Origin: Halobacillus salinus
Lineage (GTDB): Bacteria > Bacillota > Bacilli > Bacillales > Halobacillaceae
Assembly: GCF_004684905.1 (NCBI RefSeq)
Contig: NZ_SRJC01000003.1
Coordinates: 62,001 to 126,000 of the forward strand
Length of the DNA: 64,000 nt
Reading direction: 5' to 3'
Part shown: positions 27,921 through 36,286 of the stretch, in pieces
Numbering within the stretch: position 1 is the first letter of the stretch
Layout of the letters: every line of letters starts with the position of its first letter
Notes under the pieces: generated by a model
Database searches by the model: none
Told to the model about the DNA's origin: nothing
What the model saw: only the letters and a program-made list of their open reading frames with translations
Program-made: the position numbers and the translations under genes

Positions 27921-29131
27921 GCCGTATTCCCCCTTTTTGTAGCCTGAACTAAAACGGGTTCTTCTTGTTCTACGTCTAGGACGAAGACTGTAATTCCCTG
28001 CGCCTGCCATTTCTTGATGTACCGGAAACAACTTTCAGGAACTTCTCCTAAAAGAAGAACCGTCTTCCTTTTGTACATTTGTTGGTCCATTCTATACATC
28101 AACTCTTCCATCGGCATCAGTAACCGTTCCTTGTTCATTCGAGCAAGAAGTTCTAATGTCTCTTTCAGGTGACCAGCGCCTTGCCCTTCTTCTTGATAAA
28201 AATACGGGCGGTAGTGCGGCCTCCTCATATTCAACGCCATATCAAAAGTCAGACCTCGCTTTGCGGCTTCATGACTGAGGTAACTCGTATAAGAAAGCAG
28301 TTCTTCGAAATGATGGGAGGGGTGAGCATTCCCCATGTGTGTATATTGGGCCATGTTCACAATGATCGTCCAACTTCTATCCACTTGCCTCTCATAAACT
28401 TTTGTCTGCAATTGTTGGGTTTTAGCACTTGCTTTCCAGTGAATACGGTGAAATGGATCCGATGTAACATAGTCCCTTGTACCAACAGGAGTAAGTAAAT
28501 CTTCAAAAGGAGAAATAGATGCTGTCTGCTCCCCGATGGAAACATGAAAGACATTATCTATCCCGTAAACAGGCTTTTGTTCCGGGTACACAATAATTTC
28601 TGTTTCGTATTTCCGCTGGTACTTCAAGTGAACAGGCCGGAATTTGATCAAATGAGGGAACTTGAACTGAACTTCACTGAACCTCGTCACACCCCTTTGG
28701 ACAGCTGTTACGGGAAGAGTGACAGAAGAATCCCCATGTTGAATGAGGGAAAGGGGAAGCTGATAGTGATACCCTTTCTGTGTTTCCCTTGTGAAAGACT
28801 CCCTTCCCTTTAAGGTCGTATCCGTCTTGAACGACAAAACCCCGTTCATGATCGGGGCTTTGGATGCATTCCTCATCCAAAACGAGATATTCGTCTCTTC
28901 CCCCGGAAACAATCGGACGGACTTTCTCTCGTTTAATAAAGAAAGTTTTGTGCCGCCATGACGGTCATACCATTTACTCAACAGCCAAATAGCCCCGATC
29001 AGAGCTGCAGGCACCATCAAAAAACCTTTATTTAGGATAATCCCTGTTAGACCGGTGAGGAGAATAAGGGAAGTTAACATATCAAAGTATCGATCGTCTT
29101 CTGTACCTAGTTCTCTGTGCCACTCCTTCAC
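27917..29131 (-). CDS. DUF58 domain protein
   Basis: The 404-residue protein has two N-terminal membrane helices and the DUF58 core with SDPFHRIHWKASAKTQQLQTKVYERQ, followed by a von Willebrand A-like region (SWTIIVNMAQYTH). It belongs to the MoxR-DUF58-transglutaminase set, generally linked with envelope protein maturation or chaperone roles. It overlaps both neighbours by 4 bases (ATGA), so the operon is translationally coupled. Confidence 0.85.
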   Translation of the reverse strand: MKEWHRELGTEDDRYFDMLTSLILLTGLTGIILNKGFLMVPAALIGAIWLLSKWYDRHGGTKLSLLNERKSVRLFPGEETNISFWMRNASKAPIMNGVLSFKTDTTLKGRESFTRETQKGYHYQLPLSLIQHGDSSVTLPVTAVQRGVTRFSEVQFKFPHLIKFRPVHLKYQRKYETEIIVYPEQKPVYGIDNVFHVSIGEQTASISPFEDLLTPVGTRDYVTSDPFHRIHWKASAKTQQLQTKVYERQVDRSWTIIVNMAQYTHMGNAHPSHHFEELLSYTSYLSHEAAKRGLTFDMALNMRRPHYRPYFYQEEGQGAGHLKETLELLARMNKERLLMPMEELMYRMDQQMYKRKTVLLLGEVPESCFRYIKKWQAQGITVFVLDVEQEEPVLVQATKRGNTA

Positions 29132-30078
29132 TTCGACGTCCCTACCTCAACTGGGACAGGTACTTGATCGATGATTTCTTTCACCACTTGTTCATTGGAT
29201 TTTCGAATTGCCCCTTCCATGGATAATACAATCCGGTGCTCAAACAAGTATGGAGCGAGTGTTTTCACGTCTTCCGGAGTGACATATTGTCTCCCATGAA
29301 GAAGCGCTCTTGCTTGAGAAGCTCTCATGAAAGCTAGGGCTCCACGAGTACTTACCCCAAGTTCCACGTCATCAGTTCGACGGGTGACACGGACCAAATC
29401 AAGCAAATAATTCAACGTATCATCCGCAAGCGTGACTTCTTTCACTTGTTCACGTAACGATAGAATCGTTTCTAAGGTGATGCCCTCCATCAAAGCATCC
29501 ATCGGTTCGTCCTTTTGGTACGTTCGCAGGATGTTCTTTTCCTCTTCATCTGTCGGGTATCCCATATCGATTTTGAATAAGAAACGGTCCAATTGGGCTT
29601 CCGGAAGCGGGAAAGTTCCCTGGTTACTTTCGACAGGGTTCTGAGTTGCTACGACAAATAGAGGGGCATCGATCTTTAGTGTTTCTCCATCAACGGTGGT
29701 CTGCTTTTCTTCCATCACTTCTAGTAGACTGGACTGTGTTTTAGGAGTCGCACGGTTTATTTCATCTGCGAGCAGAATGTTGGTCATGACTGGTCCTTTT
29801 CGCAACTCGAACTCTTGAGTTTTCGGGTTGAAGAACTGGATTCCGGTCACATCACTCGGAAGTACATCTGGAGTGAACTGTACACGACTGAATTTACCGT
29901 TCATCACTTTTGCAAAGCTTTTGGCAAGTTTTGTCTTTCCTGAACCTGGTACACTTTCGAGCAGAACATGACCATCTGCAAGGAGCGCTGTAAACAACAG
30001 TTCTACAATATCCCCTTTACCTAATATGACGCTGTTAATTGATTCTTGAGCACGTTTAACCTCTTCATGCATGGACAT
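29128..30078 (-). CDS. MoxR family AAA+ ATPase
   Basis: The 316-residue ATPase has Walker A LESVPGSGKTKLAKSF, Walker B ILLADEINRATPKTQSSLLEVMEE, sensor 1 FVVATQNPVE and arginine-finger region GTFPLPEAQLDRFLFKIDMGYP. MoxR proteins act as chaperones for assembly or maturation of complexes, working with DUF58 partners. The frame is open 53 codons further upstream but without coding character; ATG at 30076-30078 has GGAGAGG before it. Confidence 0.93.
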   Translation of the reverse strand: MSMHEEVKRAQESINSVILGKGDIVELLFTALLADGHVLLESVPGSGKTKLAKSFAKVMNGKFSRVQFTPDVLPSDVTGIQFFNPKTQEFELRKGPVMTNILLADEINRATPKTQSSLLEVMEEKQTTVDGETLKIDAPLFVVATQNPVESNQGTFPLPEAQLDRFLFKIDMGYPTDEEEKNILRTYQKDEPMDALMEGITLETILSLREQVKEVTLADDTLNYLLDLVRVTRRTDDVELGVSTRGALAFMRASQARALLHGRQYVTPEDVKTLAPYLFEHRIVLSMEGAIRKSNEQVVKEIIDQVPVPVEVGTSK

Positions 30079-30172
30079 AGATTGACCTCTCCTTATTATG
30101 TAAAAAATCTGACTTTTCAAGTGTAACATGAAGTAAATGTAAAATCTCACTACGAACCCTTCAAAAAACGAC

Positions 30173-30207
30173 AAAAAAACCTCTCTATTCAAATAGAATA
30201 GAGAGGT
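30173..30207 (-). terminator. Terminator of the betaine-binding protein gene
   Basis: CCTCTCTATTC / GAATAGAGAGG with seven T on the minus strand, right after the stop codon. Confidence 0.88.
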
Positions 30208-30214
30208 CGAAAGA

Positions 30215-31132
30215 TTATTCAGCTGTCCACTCATCAATTAGATCTTGGTGCTCATCGATCCATTTCTGAGCTCCTTCTTCAGGGGAATCTGCTTCATTCA
30301 GATCTGCCATCAGACTACCTAGTTGCTGGTCGTTCAACTCGAAGTTGTCCCACCATTTCACAAGTTCTGGATGGTCTTCTTTCAGTCCTTTACGAGCTGC
30401 ATAGGAGATGTTTTCAGATTCTCCATAAACCTGCTTCGTATCTTCCAAGAACTTCAGATCCATTTCTGCAAACGCCCAGTGTGGTTTCCATAGCGTTACA
30501 ACAATCGGCTCTTCATCTTCGATTGCATTTTGAAGTTCTGCCGTCATCGTCGGACCTGAAGAAGCCGCAAGCGTCCAATCCAAGTCATACTCCTTCAGCG
30601 CGTCTTCCGTAAGACCCATCAGACTGGCACCTGCATCAATACCAACAATCTGTTTCTCTTCGAAAGCATCTGTAGTTTTCAAATCTTCAATCGTATTAAC
30701 ATCTTCCATGTATTTTGGAACAACCAGCCCTAACTGTGTACCTTCATACCAGTTTTCACGCCAGTCGATTTCATCTTTGTATTTATCGTAGAAAGGAGCG
30801 TCCGTGTTCGGTAACCAAATTTCTGTACCGATATCCAAGTCTCCAGAAGCTAATGCTTCATACAAGAACCCTTTCTCAACACTGTTCAATTCTACTTCGT
30901 ACCCTTTATCCTCTAAGATCAATTTCCACATATTCGAGACGGCTACGTTCTCAGCCCAGTTGTTCATACCGATGCTGATCGTACCTTTTTCATCTGACGT
31001 TTCCGTTGTTTCTGTATCTTCTCCTGTTTCACCCGTGGATTCGTCCGGTTCTTCATTTCCTCCACAAGCTGCCAGGATAACTAATAGGGCTCCTAGTACT
31101 ATCGCAGGTAGCCATTTTCGCAAGTGCTTCAC
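30215..31132 (-). CDS. Glycine betaine/choline-type ABC transporter substrate-binding lipoprotein
   Basis: The 305-residue protein has a lipoprotein signal ending LAAC (Cys 23), an acidic linker and the OpuAC/ProX fold (SIGMNNWAENVAVSNMWKLILEDKGYEVE, EIWLPNTDAPFYDKYKDEIDW) with the tryptophans and tyrosines that form the betaine cage. It would capture glycine betaine or related osmolytes. No ATPase or permease gene adjoins, so it works with components elsewhere or is an extra receptor. It starts with GTG after GAGGAGGA. Confidence 0.88.
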   Translation of the reverse strand: MKHLRKWLPAIVLGALLVILAACGGNEEPDESTGETGEDTETTETSDEKGTISIGMNNWAENVAVSNMWKLILEDKGYEVELNSVEKGFLYEALASGDLDIGTEIWLPNTDAPFYDKYKDEIDWRENWYEGTQLGLVVPKYMEDVNTIEDLKTTDAFEEKQIVGIDAGASLMGLTEDALKEYDLDWTLAASSGPTMTAELQNAIEDEEPIVVTLWKPHWAFAEMDLKFLEDTKQVYGESENISYAARKGLKEDHPELVKWWDNFELNDQQLGSLMADLNEADSPEEGAQKWIDEHQDLIDEWTAE

Positions 31133-31235
31133 ATTACGTCCTCCTCTATATAGTTTTCGTTTGACTCACAATTCAATAGTATAGCATATGTTTTATTTAG
31201 TTCAAACTGTATAACCTTTTTACATTTTACGAATG

Positions 31236-31264
31236 GAGCCATACCCAATAACTGGGCATGACTC
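31236..31264 (-). terminator. Hairpin after the YfhD-like gene
   Basis: Inverted repeat ggagccataccca / tgggcatgactcc follows the stop by a few bases; the T tract after it is poor. Confidence 0.5.
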
Positions 31265-31271
31265 CGCTGAG

Positions 31272-31478
31272 TTATCTATTTCTACGCATTTGTTCTTGCT
31301 CACGCTTGTGCGCACGTTCATCTGCTTCCTTGCTTCTTTCTAACGCTTCAAAATCATCTTGGTCAGCTATTTGTTCGGAGAACTCTACATCAATACCAGG
31401 ATGTTTTTGGTGTTCTGGAGTTTGAGGAAGTTTATATTTTTTCTTCCCCTTTGAATGGTGATGTTCATCTCTACCCAT
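31272..31478 (-). CDS. Small hydrophilic YfhD-like protein
   Basis: The 68-residue charged protein begins MGRDEHHHSKGKKKYKLPQT and contains GIDVEFSEQIADQDDFEALER, which resembles the Bacillus YfhD family of small, probably unstructured proteins. It has a clear GGAGGG site. Function is unknown; an expression link with sporulation is possible for the family but not shown here. Confidence 0.65.
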   Translation of the reverse strand: MGRDEHHHSKGKKKYKLPQTPEHQKHPGIDVEFSEQIADQDDFEALERSKEADERAHKREQEQMRRNR

Positions 31479-31557
31479 TTCGCATTCCCTCCTCTTTGGA
31501 ACACACTTAGTTATCTCCCTTTCCAGGCGACTTATTCCTTTTTGAGCGCCCTCTTAG

Positions 31558-31596
31558 AAAAAAAGCGCCTGTCTCCTAATTAGGAACAGGCGCTTT
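31558..31596 (-). terminator. Terminator of the MFS gene
   Basis: aagcgcctgt...acaggcgctt hairpin around a cctaattagg centre, with seven T on the minus strand. Confidence 0.88.
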
Positions 31597-31602
31597 TGCT
31601 AC

Positions 31603-32766
31603 TTAAGATTGTTGGGCGACCAACTTCTCTTTCCCTCGTGTAATGGAATATGCTGCAGTGGCTAATGCGAGTAGGATGAAAAAGCCTCCGACTGTTGCAT
31701 TATGAATGACAGAAGTTTGCTCAATGACGATTCCACCGATCGATGAGCCTGCTGCAATTCCGAAGTGTAAAGCGGAGTTATTCAGACTTTGCTGGATATC
31801 AGATGTTTCTGGAGCAGATGAAATCAGATAATTTTGCTGCGCAGGTGTAATCGCCCAGCTTAGTGCGCTCCAAATGATCATGACCGCTAGGAAAATAGGG
31901 AGAGAGAACGTTACGTGCGGAATTAAGAAAATCGCTACAGCGAACGCGATAATGATTCCGATTATGCTCCGTTCCGAACCGAAGCGGTCAGATAATGTTC
32001 CACCTATTCCGCCGCCAAGGACAGCAGCTACTCCGAAAATGAAGTAGACAATGCTCACCCAAGTCGCACTAAGCCCCATTTCCGATTTGAGGAAAGGAGT
32101 CAAGTACGCGTATAACGTTAGATGGCCAGTAAGGAAGATGAAGGAAGTTAATTGAGCTGAGAATATCTTCTGATCCTTCAACGTTTGAATCTGTTTCTTG
32201 ATTGGAATAATCGGTTTCGGCTGGATGTTTCCAAGGGACAGATGCACGGCCACCATCGAAGCTAGTGTTAAGACTGCGATGAACAAGAACGGTGCTCTCC
32301 ATCCGAAAGCATTCCCAATCGTTAGACCGATCGGTACTCCAAGAACAAGTGACCCACTAATGCCCATGAATATCGTTCCAATTGCACGACCTCGGTAGTC
32401 TGCTTTCACAATCTGCGAAGCAATCGTCACAGCTAATACGACTAATAAAGAACCGCTTGCCGCAGTCATGATACGTGCTGCCATGATGACACTGTAAGTA
32501 GGGCTCCAAAATGCCAGTAAATTTCCGACAAAGAAGATCAACAGTGTCGTTAGTGTAAGCTTCTTACGTTCGTATTTGGCTGTCACCGTAAGCAGGATTG
32601 GGGATGCAATTGCAAACACGACAGAGAAAATGGTAATCAACAAGCCAGCTTGACCAAGGCTGACACCGAGATCTTCTGCGACTAGATCAAGGAGCCCTCC
32701 AATAATCAGCTCGACTGTACCAACAACAAAGGAAACAATGGCTAATAAATAGACTTTTTTATTCAT
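31603..32766 (-). CDS. MFS drug/nucleoside-type efflux transporter
   Basis: The 387-residue protein has twelve predicted helices and the DHA1-type features FGWRAPFLFIAVLTLAS and GGTLSDRFGSERS at the mid-loop. It most resembles AraJ/PbuE-like exporters of sugars, purines or drugs; the substrate is unclear. ATG at 32764-32766 follows AAGGGGAT. A TrmB-like regulator is divergent, and a perfect palindrome lies between them, so the pump is probably under local control. Confidence 0.85.
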   Translation of the reverse strand: MNKKVYLLAIVSFVVGTVELIIGGLLDLVAEDLGVSLGQAGLLITIFSVVFAIASPILLTVTAKYERKKLTLTTLLIFFVGNLLAFWSPTYSVIMAARIMTAASGSLLVVLAVTIASQIVKADYRGRAIGTIFMGISGSLVLGVPIGLTIGNAFGWRAPFLFIAVLTLASMVAVHLSLGNIQPKPIIPIKKQIQTLKDQKIFSAQLTSFIFLTGHLTLYAYLTPFLKSEMGLSATWVSIVYFIFGVAAVLGGGIGGTLSDRFGSERSIIGIIIAFAVAIFLIPHVTFSLPIFLAVMIIWSALSWAITPAQQNYLISSAPETSDIQQSLNNSALHFGIAAGSSIGGIVIEQTSVIHNATVGGFFILLALATAAYSITRGKEKLVAQQS

Positions 32767-32787
32767 AATGAATCCCCTTTTCATTTA

Positions 32788-32807
32788 GTTACCACTACAA
32801 TGGTAAC
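32788..32807. promoter_or_regulatory. Candidate operator of the TrmB-like regulator
   Basis: GTTACCA-CTACAA-TGGTAAC is a perfect 7-bp inverted repeat with 6-base spacing, 22 bases upstream of the MFS start and in the shared intergenic region. Confidence 0.7.
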
Positions 32808-32897
32808 CACAACTCATCAGCAATACAAGAGGAAATTTTACGGATGATCAAGAACCGTGTATTCTTAGAACAGAATCAACCGGAGAAGAGGGGTTAT

Positions 32898-33656
32898 ATG
32901 CTGCAGAAGTTCGGCTTTACTCAATACGAAAGCCAAGTGTTCGAAGTGCTTACAGCAAGCGTTGAACCATTGGACGCCACAACTGTAGGGAAATATTCTC
33001 AAGTGCCGAAATCAAAGGTTTACGAAGTGCTCAATCGCTTGATAGATAAAGGGCTGTTGAAGAGTTCCTTTACAAACCGGAGAAAACTATATACGGCACT
33101 TCCGCTGGATGCGACAATCCAGAAACTCACTACCGAATTCGAAGCGAATGTAGAGGAGTTGAAGAACAAGGAATACACGTTGACTCAAAATGATGATCGC
33201 GTATGGACGATCCAAGATGCTACTACCATTTCTTCTGTTTCTGCCGAGTTGCTGAAGAGTGCTCAGTCAAGCATTTACATTTCAGGCTGGAGCGACGACT
33301 TAGCGGATCACTTGCCGCTACTCGAAAAGAAGCAAGAGGAAGGGGTGACGGTAGAACTATTGTCTGTCGGAGACATGCACACGAAGCTGAATGAAGCACA
33401 TATTCTAGTGCCCGACCGAAACCACCAAGCACTGGAGCGCCACCAGCTTCTCATCATCGATGAAAAAGAAATCGTGCTCGCTGGAGTGGAACACGATGAA
33501 TGGCAAGGGATTCAAACGCAGTCCAGCCCACTTGTGAAATTCTTTACGGAGTTCTTCTATCATGACGTCGCTCTGACAGAAATCACGAAAAAATACGAAG
33601 AAACGCTTAAAGAAGATGACCAACTACAATCCATTCTCATGAAATTGAGGTATTAA
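32898..33656 (+). CDS. TrmB family transcriptional regulator
   Basis: The 252-residue protein has an N-terminal winged helix (LQKFGFTQYESQVFEVLTAS, then QVPKSKVYEVLNRLIDKGLL), the archetype of TrmB/DUF118 regulators, and a C-terminal PLD-like effector domain (SVSAELLKSAQSSIYISGWSDDL). It likely senses a small molecule, possibly a sugar, and regulates the divergent MFS pump and itself. ATG at 32898 follows GAGGGG; the longer frame from 32844 lacks a ribosome site. Confidence 0.88.
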   Translation: MLQKFGFTQYESQVFEVLTASVEPLDATTVGKYSQVPKSKVYEVLNRLIDKGLLKSSFTNRRKLYTALPLDATIQKLTTEFEANVEELKNKEYTLTQNDDRVWTIQDATTISSVSAELLKSAQSSIYISGWSDDLADHLPLLEKKQEEGVTVELLSVGDMHTKLNEAHILVPDRNHQALERHQLLIIDEKEIVLAGVEHDEWQGIQTQSSPLVKFFTEFFYHDVALTEITKKYEETLKEDDQLQSILMKLRY

Positions 33657-33660
33657 AAAA

Positions 33661-33690
33661 ATCCCGGCAAAGGCCGGGATTATATTTTTT
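33661..33690. terminator. Bidirectional terminator after the TrmB gene
   Basis: atcccggc / gccgggat hairpin with A6 before and T6 after it, so it can stop transcription from either side. Confidence 0.85.
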
Positions 33691-33919
33691 CTACGATATA
33701 TACCTTTTTCTCACGGAAATACTTTTCCCCTTCATGATCGTCATGTTCAAAGAAACCGTTGAATTCATTGACAACTTTGTATTCTCGCTCGGGTTCTGTA
33801 AACAACTGGTTCTCATTGTTCGACATTAACACCACTTCCGAAGTTGAAACAAAACTGTCGAGTTCCTTCGCTTTATAATTCTGACCAACTTCAACCTCAC
33901 TTAAGCGATACTCTGCCAT
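33680..33919 (-). CDS. Small acidic protein, unknown
   Basis: The 79-residue product (MAEYRLSEVEVGQNYKAKEL at its start) is hydrophilic and acidic with no recognised domain or membrane segment; it may form a small beta-rich fold. The start at 33917-33919 has an AAAGGTGGG site. The stop codon touches the shared terminator. It is probably transcribed alone or from the kinase-like gene 55 bases upstream. Confidence 0.6.
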   Translation of the reverse strand: MAEYRLSEVEVGQNYKAKELDSFVSTSEVVLMSNNENQLFTEPEREYKVVNEFNGFFEHDDHEGEKYFREKKVYIVEKI

Positions 33920-33973
33920 CTGTAAGCCCACCTTTCTTTTTCCATTCCATTCCCAGGTGCGCTTTTTATTAAA

Positions 33974-34561
33974 CTAGATCGGTAGCAATCGCCTTCTGTA
34001 AAGTTGGATGACGCACTCTATGAAGAGCCTCGGGTATTTCTTTGGAAAATAAGGCCTCTGATAGTACGTGTAGTAGGCTTTTTTCAAGTCATCCCAATGC
34101 GGACATTCCTCTTCTTGGAAAAAACGAGCTACATCAATAACCTTAATGCGACCATCTTCGGTCAACATGATATTTTTCAAGTGGGTATCAGAAGGGTTCA
34201 GCCCTTGCGAACGGGCAAACCCAAGCGCACGGTCCACTTCGTGTATCATCTCTTCTGTGATCGGAACACCTTCCACTAGACAGTCATACAACGTCCTGCC
34301 AGTCACATACTCCAGCACAATGTAGCCATCCCCAGCTTCATACACTTCCGGAAATAACTCATGTGTGGATAGGCGGGTGTAAACATCCGCTTCCACTGTA
34401 GCGACCGTACGATAAGAAGGATAAAACACTTTCACGACTCTGCCTGTTTCGTAATGACGAAACGCCACAGCACTTCTCCCCTGACCAATCCATTCCAATG
34501 AATCTGGATAATGGATCACCTTCTCGTTATGAAAGTGAACTTGTTCAACTAATGCTTTCAT
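33974..34561 (-). CDS. Small Ser/Thr protein kinase-like protein
   Basis: The 195-residue protein holds a compact kinase fold: glycine loop WIGQGRSAVAFRH, lysine in VVKVFYP, hinge IVLEYVTGRTL, catalytic loop PSDTHLKNIML (Asp and Asn spaced as in HRDLKPEN) and metal site VIDVARF, where DFG is DVA. It resembles the short Bacillus kinases such as YbdM/YrzF. Targets are unknown. ATG at 34559-34561 follows GAGGGAG. Confidence 0.75.
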   Translation of the reverse strand: MKALVEQVHFHNEKVIHYPDSLEWIGQGRSAVAFRHYETGRVVKVFYPSYRTVATVEADVYTRLSTHELFPEVYEAGDGYIVLEYVTGRTLYDCLVEGVPITEEMIHEVDRALGFARSQGLNPSDTHLKNIMLTEDGRIKVIDVARFFQEEECPHWDDLKKAYYTYYQRPYFPKKYPRLFIECVIQLYRRRLLPI

Positions 34562-34676
34562 CTTTATCTCCCTCATGATTGCATTTGTCATTTTGAACAT
34601 TATAGCAGAATTTTTCTGAATTTATGCTCGATTTGCTCTTCTGTTTGGTAAACTATTCGAAAAAGGAGACCAGATT

Positions 34677-35273
34677 ATGATAGTAGAAGAAAAAAGAAGT
34701 CAAACTTTTACTTATACACATATTCAGAACGGCGGATCGGATGTCTGCATCATGCTGTCTGGAGCTAGCTACAATTACGACCACCCGCTATTCTACTACG
34801 CAACAATGACCATGCTGAAAAACAAAATCGATGTTATTCACCTGCACTATTCTTACCCGGAATCTATTCTCGAGCAGTCGAAACGAAAAGTGGCAGAGGT
34901 TATGTACAAGGACATCATCGAAGTGGTCGACCTTGAGAAGAGCTATCGGGATTACATATTCTTAGGCAAGTCGCTTGGTACCGTTCCACTTGTCTTAAGT
35001 TCCCTGCCTGCCTCAACACTGATTTTACTTACACCTCTTTTAAAAGATGACGACATACGAGAAGCCATTACAAACATTGAAACACCTGCTCTTGCAGTGA
35101 TCGGTGACAGCGACCATCACTTCATACAACAGACATGGGACTCTATTCCCTTCTCCAAAATATTGGTCCCAGGCGGAAATCATTCGCTCGATGTCGGCTT
35201 TGACGAAGAAGCTTCCCTTTTTGCTATTCGTTCCACCATGCAGGAGATCCAAAATTTCCTTACAACAAAATAA
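34677..35273 (+). CDS. Small alpha/beta hydrolase
   Basis: The 198-residue protein shows the nucleophile elbow IFLGKSLGTVPLV (G-K-S-L-G), a candidate acid in AVIGDSDHHF and the histidine in PGGNHSLDVGFD, so a full Ser-Asp-His triad is plausible. No signal peptide is present. Substrate is unknown. AAAGGAG precedes the start, and a terminator follows the stop at once. Confidence 0.8.
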   Translation: MIVEEKRSQTFTYTHIQNGGSDVCIMLSGASYNYDHPLFYYATMTMLKNKIDVIHLHYSYPESILEQSKRKVAEVMYKDIIEVVDLEKSYRDYIFLGKSLGTVPLVLSSLPASTLILLTPLLKDDDIREAITNIETPALAVIGDSDHHFIQQTWDSIPFSKILVPGGNHSLDVGFDEEASLFAIRSTMQEIQNFLTTK

Positions 35274-35275
35274 AA

Positions 35276-35302
35276 CGGAGGCTTCACACAGCCTCCGATT
35301 TT
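35276..35302. terminator. Terminator between hydrolase and SASP genes
   Basis: cggaggc / gcctccg stem followed by attttc on the plus strand; on the minus strand it follows the SASP stop and runs into TTTTA. Confidence 0.7.
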
Positions 35303-35557
35303 CTATTGATTCTGATTCAATTGTTGGGTAGCCCGCTTCACGAGTTCCTTCACCATTTGTCCACCAAGGGAACCCCCGACTTTACCAGCTTCTTTCGTCG
35401 TCAAGTCACCGTTATACCCTTTTCGAAACGGAATCCCCTGCTCCCTCGCCATTTCATACTTAGCTTCTTCCGGCGAATTTGTATTGGCAATCTCTGCCTT
35501 CAATTGGTCCAAACCTTGACGTGCTTCCGGAACAAGGATTTTATTTCTTCTGCTCAT
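35303..35557 (-). CDS. Alpha/beta-type small acid-soluble spore protein
   Basis: The 84-residue product carries both SASP signatures: the germination protease site region ANTNSPEEAKYEMAREQGI and the C-terminal GEVGGSLGGQMV-type motif, here KVGGSLGGQMVKELVKRA. It binds and protects DNA in the dormant spore and is degraded at germination. The frame extends upstream, but MSRRNKILVPEA is the natural start. Its start overlaps the end of the preceding small gene by 17 bases. Confidence 0.93.
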   Translation of the reverse strand: MSRRNKILVPEARQGLDQLKAEIANTNSPEEAKYEMAREQGIPFRKGYNGDLTTKEAGKVGGSLGGQMVKELVKRATQQLNQNQ

Positions 35558-35729
35558 TCTGTCTTTTTCCTTTCGGGAACCGTTGACGTGAAAGCTCTTC
35601 TCCATCATGACTGATCAATTCCCCGTCTTCTCCCACTTGATCGATCTTGCCGTCGATTGTTCCCTCCATGTATGAGTCAGACGCTTGTTCTTCAGTGATA
35701 CGCTGGCCTTTGTCTTGTTTTGGCATCAT
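35541..35729 (-). CDS. Small acidic protein upstream of SASP (DUF4025-like)
   Basis: The 62-residue hydrophilic protein contains SDSYMEGTIDGKIDQVGEDG, which resembles the short Bacillus DUF4025/YozQ proteins. The start has a very strong AAAGGAGG site. It overlaps the SASP gene start, suggesting co-expression during sporulation. The family link is from memory and moderately sure. Confidence 0.6.
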   Translation of the reverse strand: MMPKQDKGQRITEEQASDSYMEGTIDGKIDQVGEDGELISHDGEELSRQRFPKGKRQNEQKK

Positions 35730-35829
35730 TTATTCCTCCTTTGGTTTAGGTTTTGCGAAAAGAATAGAATCATTCGACTGAAACTTATCAGAGGGGATAT
35801 TCGTACTAGGAAGAGAAGGGAGTTTTTGG

Positions 35830-36081
35830 ATGTTATTGAAAGCGATCATCATTATAGTAAGCATCTATTTAGTAATCACGTTCGTCATGCTTCCCATTCA
35901 ATACCGTTACTTAATTGGTATAAAAGAAGAGCAGGACAAGAACAACCAATCAACGAGAGAATATTACGAACAAATGCCAATCCAAGAAGAAGTGCTCCAC
36001 GGTAACACGCAGCTTAATCCTATGTTCTTCCTCGCGAACTTCTTAGCTTGGCTCATCTTGAAATTCCAGAAAAAGATATAG
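35830..36081 (+). CDS. Small membrane protein (DUF3949-like)
   Basis: The 83-residue protein has one strong N-terminal membrane helix (AIIIIVSIYLVITFVMLPI), a polar middle and a second weaker hydrophobic stretch (MFFLANFLAWLILKF). It resembles small Bacillus membrane proteins of the DUF3949 group. An AAGGGAG site lies eight bases before the ATG. Function is unknown. Confidence 0.6.
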   Translation: MLLKAIIIIVSIYLVITFVMLPIQYRYLIGIKEEQDKNNQSTREYYEQMPIQEEVLHGNTQLNPMFFLANFLAWLILKFQKKI

Positions 36082-36088
36082 TAAAAAA

Positions 36089-36119
36089 CACCTCCTAGTC
36101 CAAACTAAAAGTGGAGGTG
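36089..36119 (+). promoter_or_regulatory. Hairpin masking the next ribosome site
   Basis: CACCTCC (36089-36095) is perfectly complementary to GGAGGTG (36113-36119), and the second arm is the Shine-Dalgarno sequence of the 45-residue gene that follows. No T run is present, so this is not a typical terminator. Confidence 0.5.
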
Positions 36120-36126
36120 ATCGCAG

Positions 36127-36264
36127 ATGAGTAAGAAAAGCAATGCCCAAAAAGGAAAGCGCGAAAAAAGCGTTAATCCTCAAGGGTTGACGGAAGACGT
36201 AGCGGAACAACAACCAAAATCACAGCTTGAACAACGAGCAAAGCATACAAACAGAAAAGGCTGA
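36127..36264 (+). CDS. Small basic hydrophilic protein (possible spore protein)
   Basis: The 45-residue product (MSKKSNAQKGKREKSVNPQG at its start) is Lys/Gln/Asn-rich and without hydrophobic segments, similar in style to minor small acid-soluble spore proteins, though I cannot match a named one. It has a GGAGGTGAT site seven bases before the ATG and is followed directly by a terminator, so it is a real transcription unit. Confidence 0.65.
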   Translation: MSKKSNAQKGKREKSVNPQGLTEDVAEQQPKSQLEQRAKHTNRKG

Positions 36265-36286
36265 CGTTATGACGTCAGCTCTTTTT
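36260..36286 (+). terminator. Terminator of the small basic protein gene
   Basis: gctgacgt / acgtcagc hairpin followed by ctttttat, overlapping the stop codon. Confidence 0.85.
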
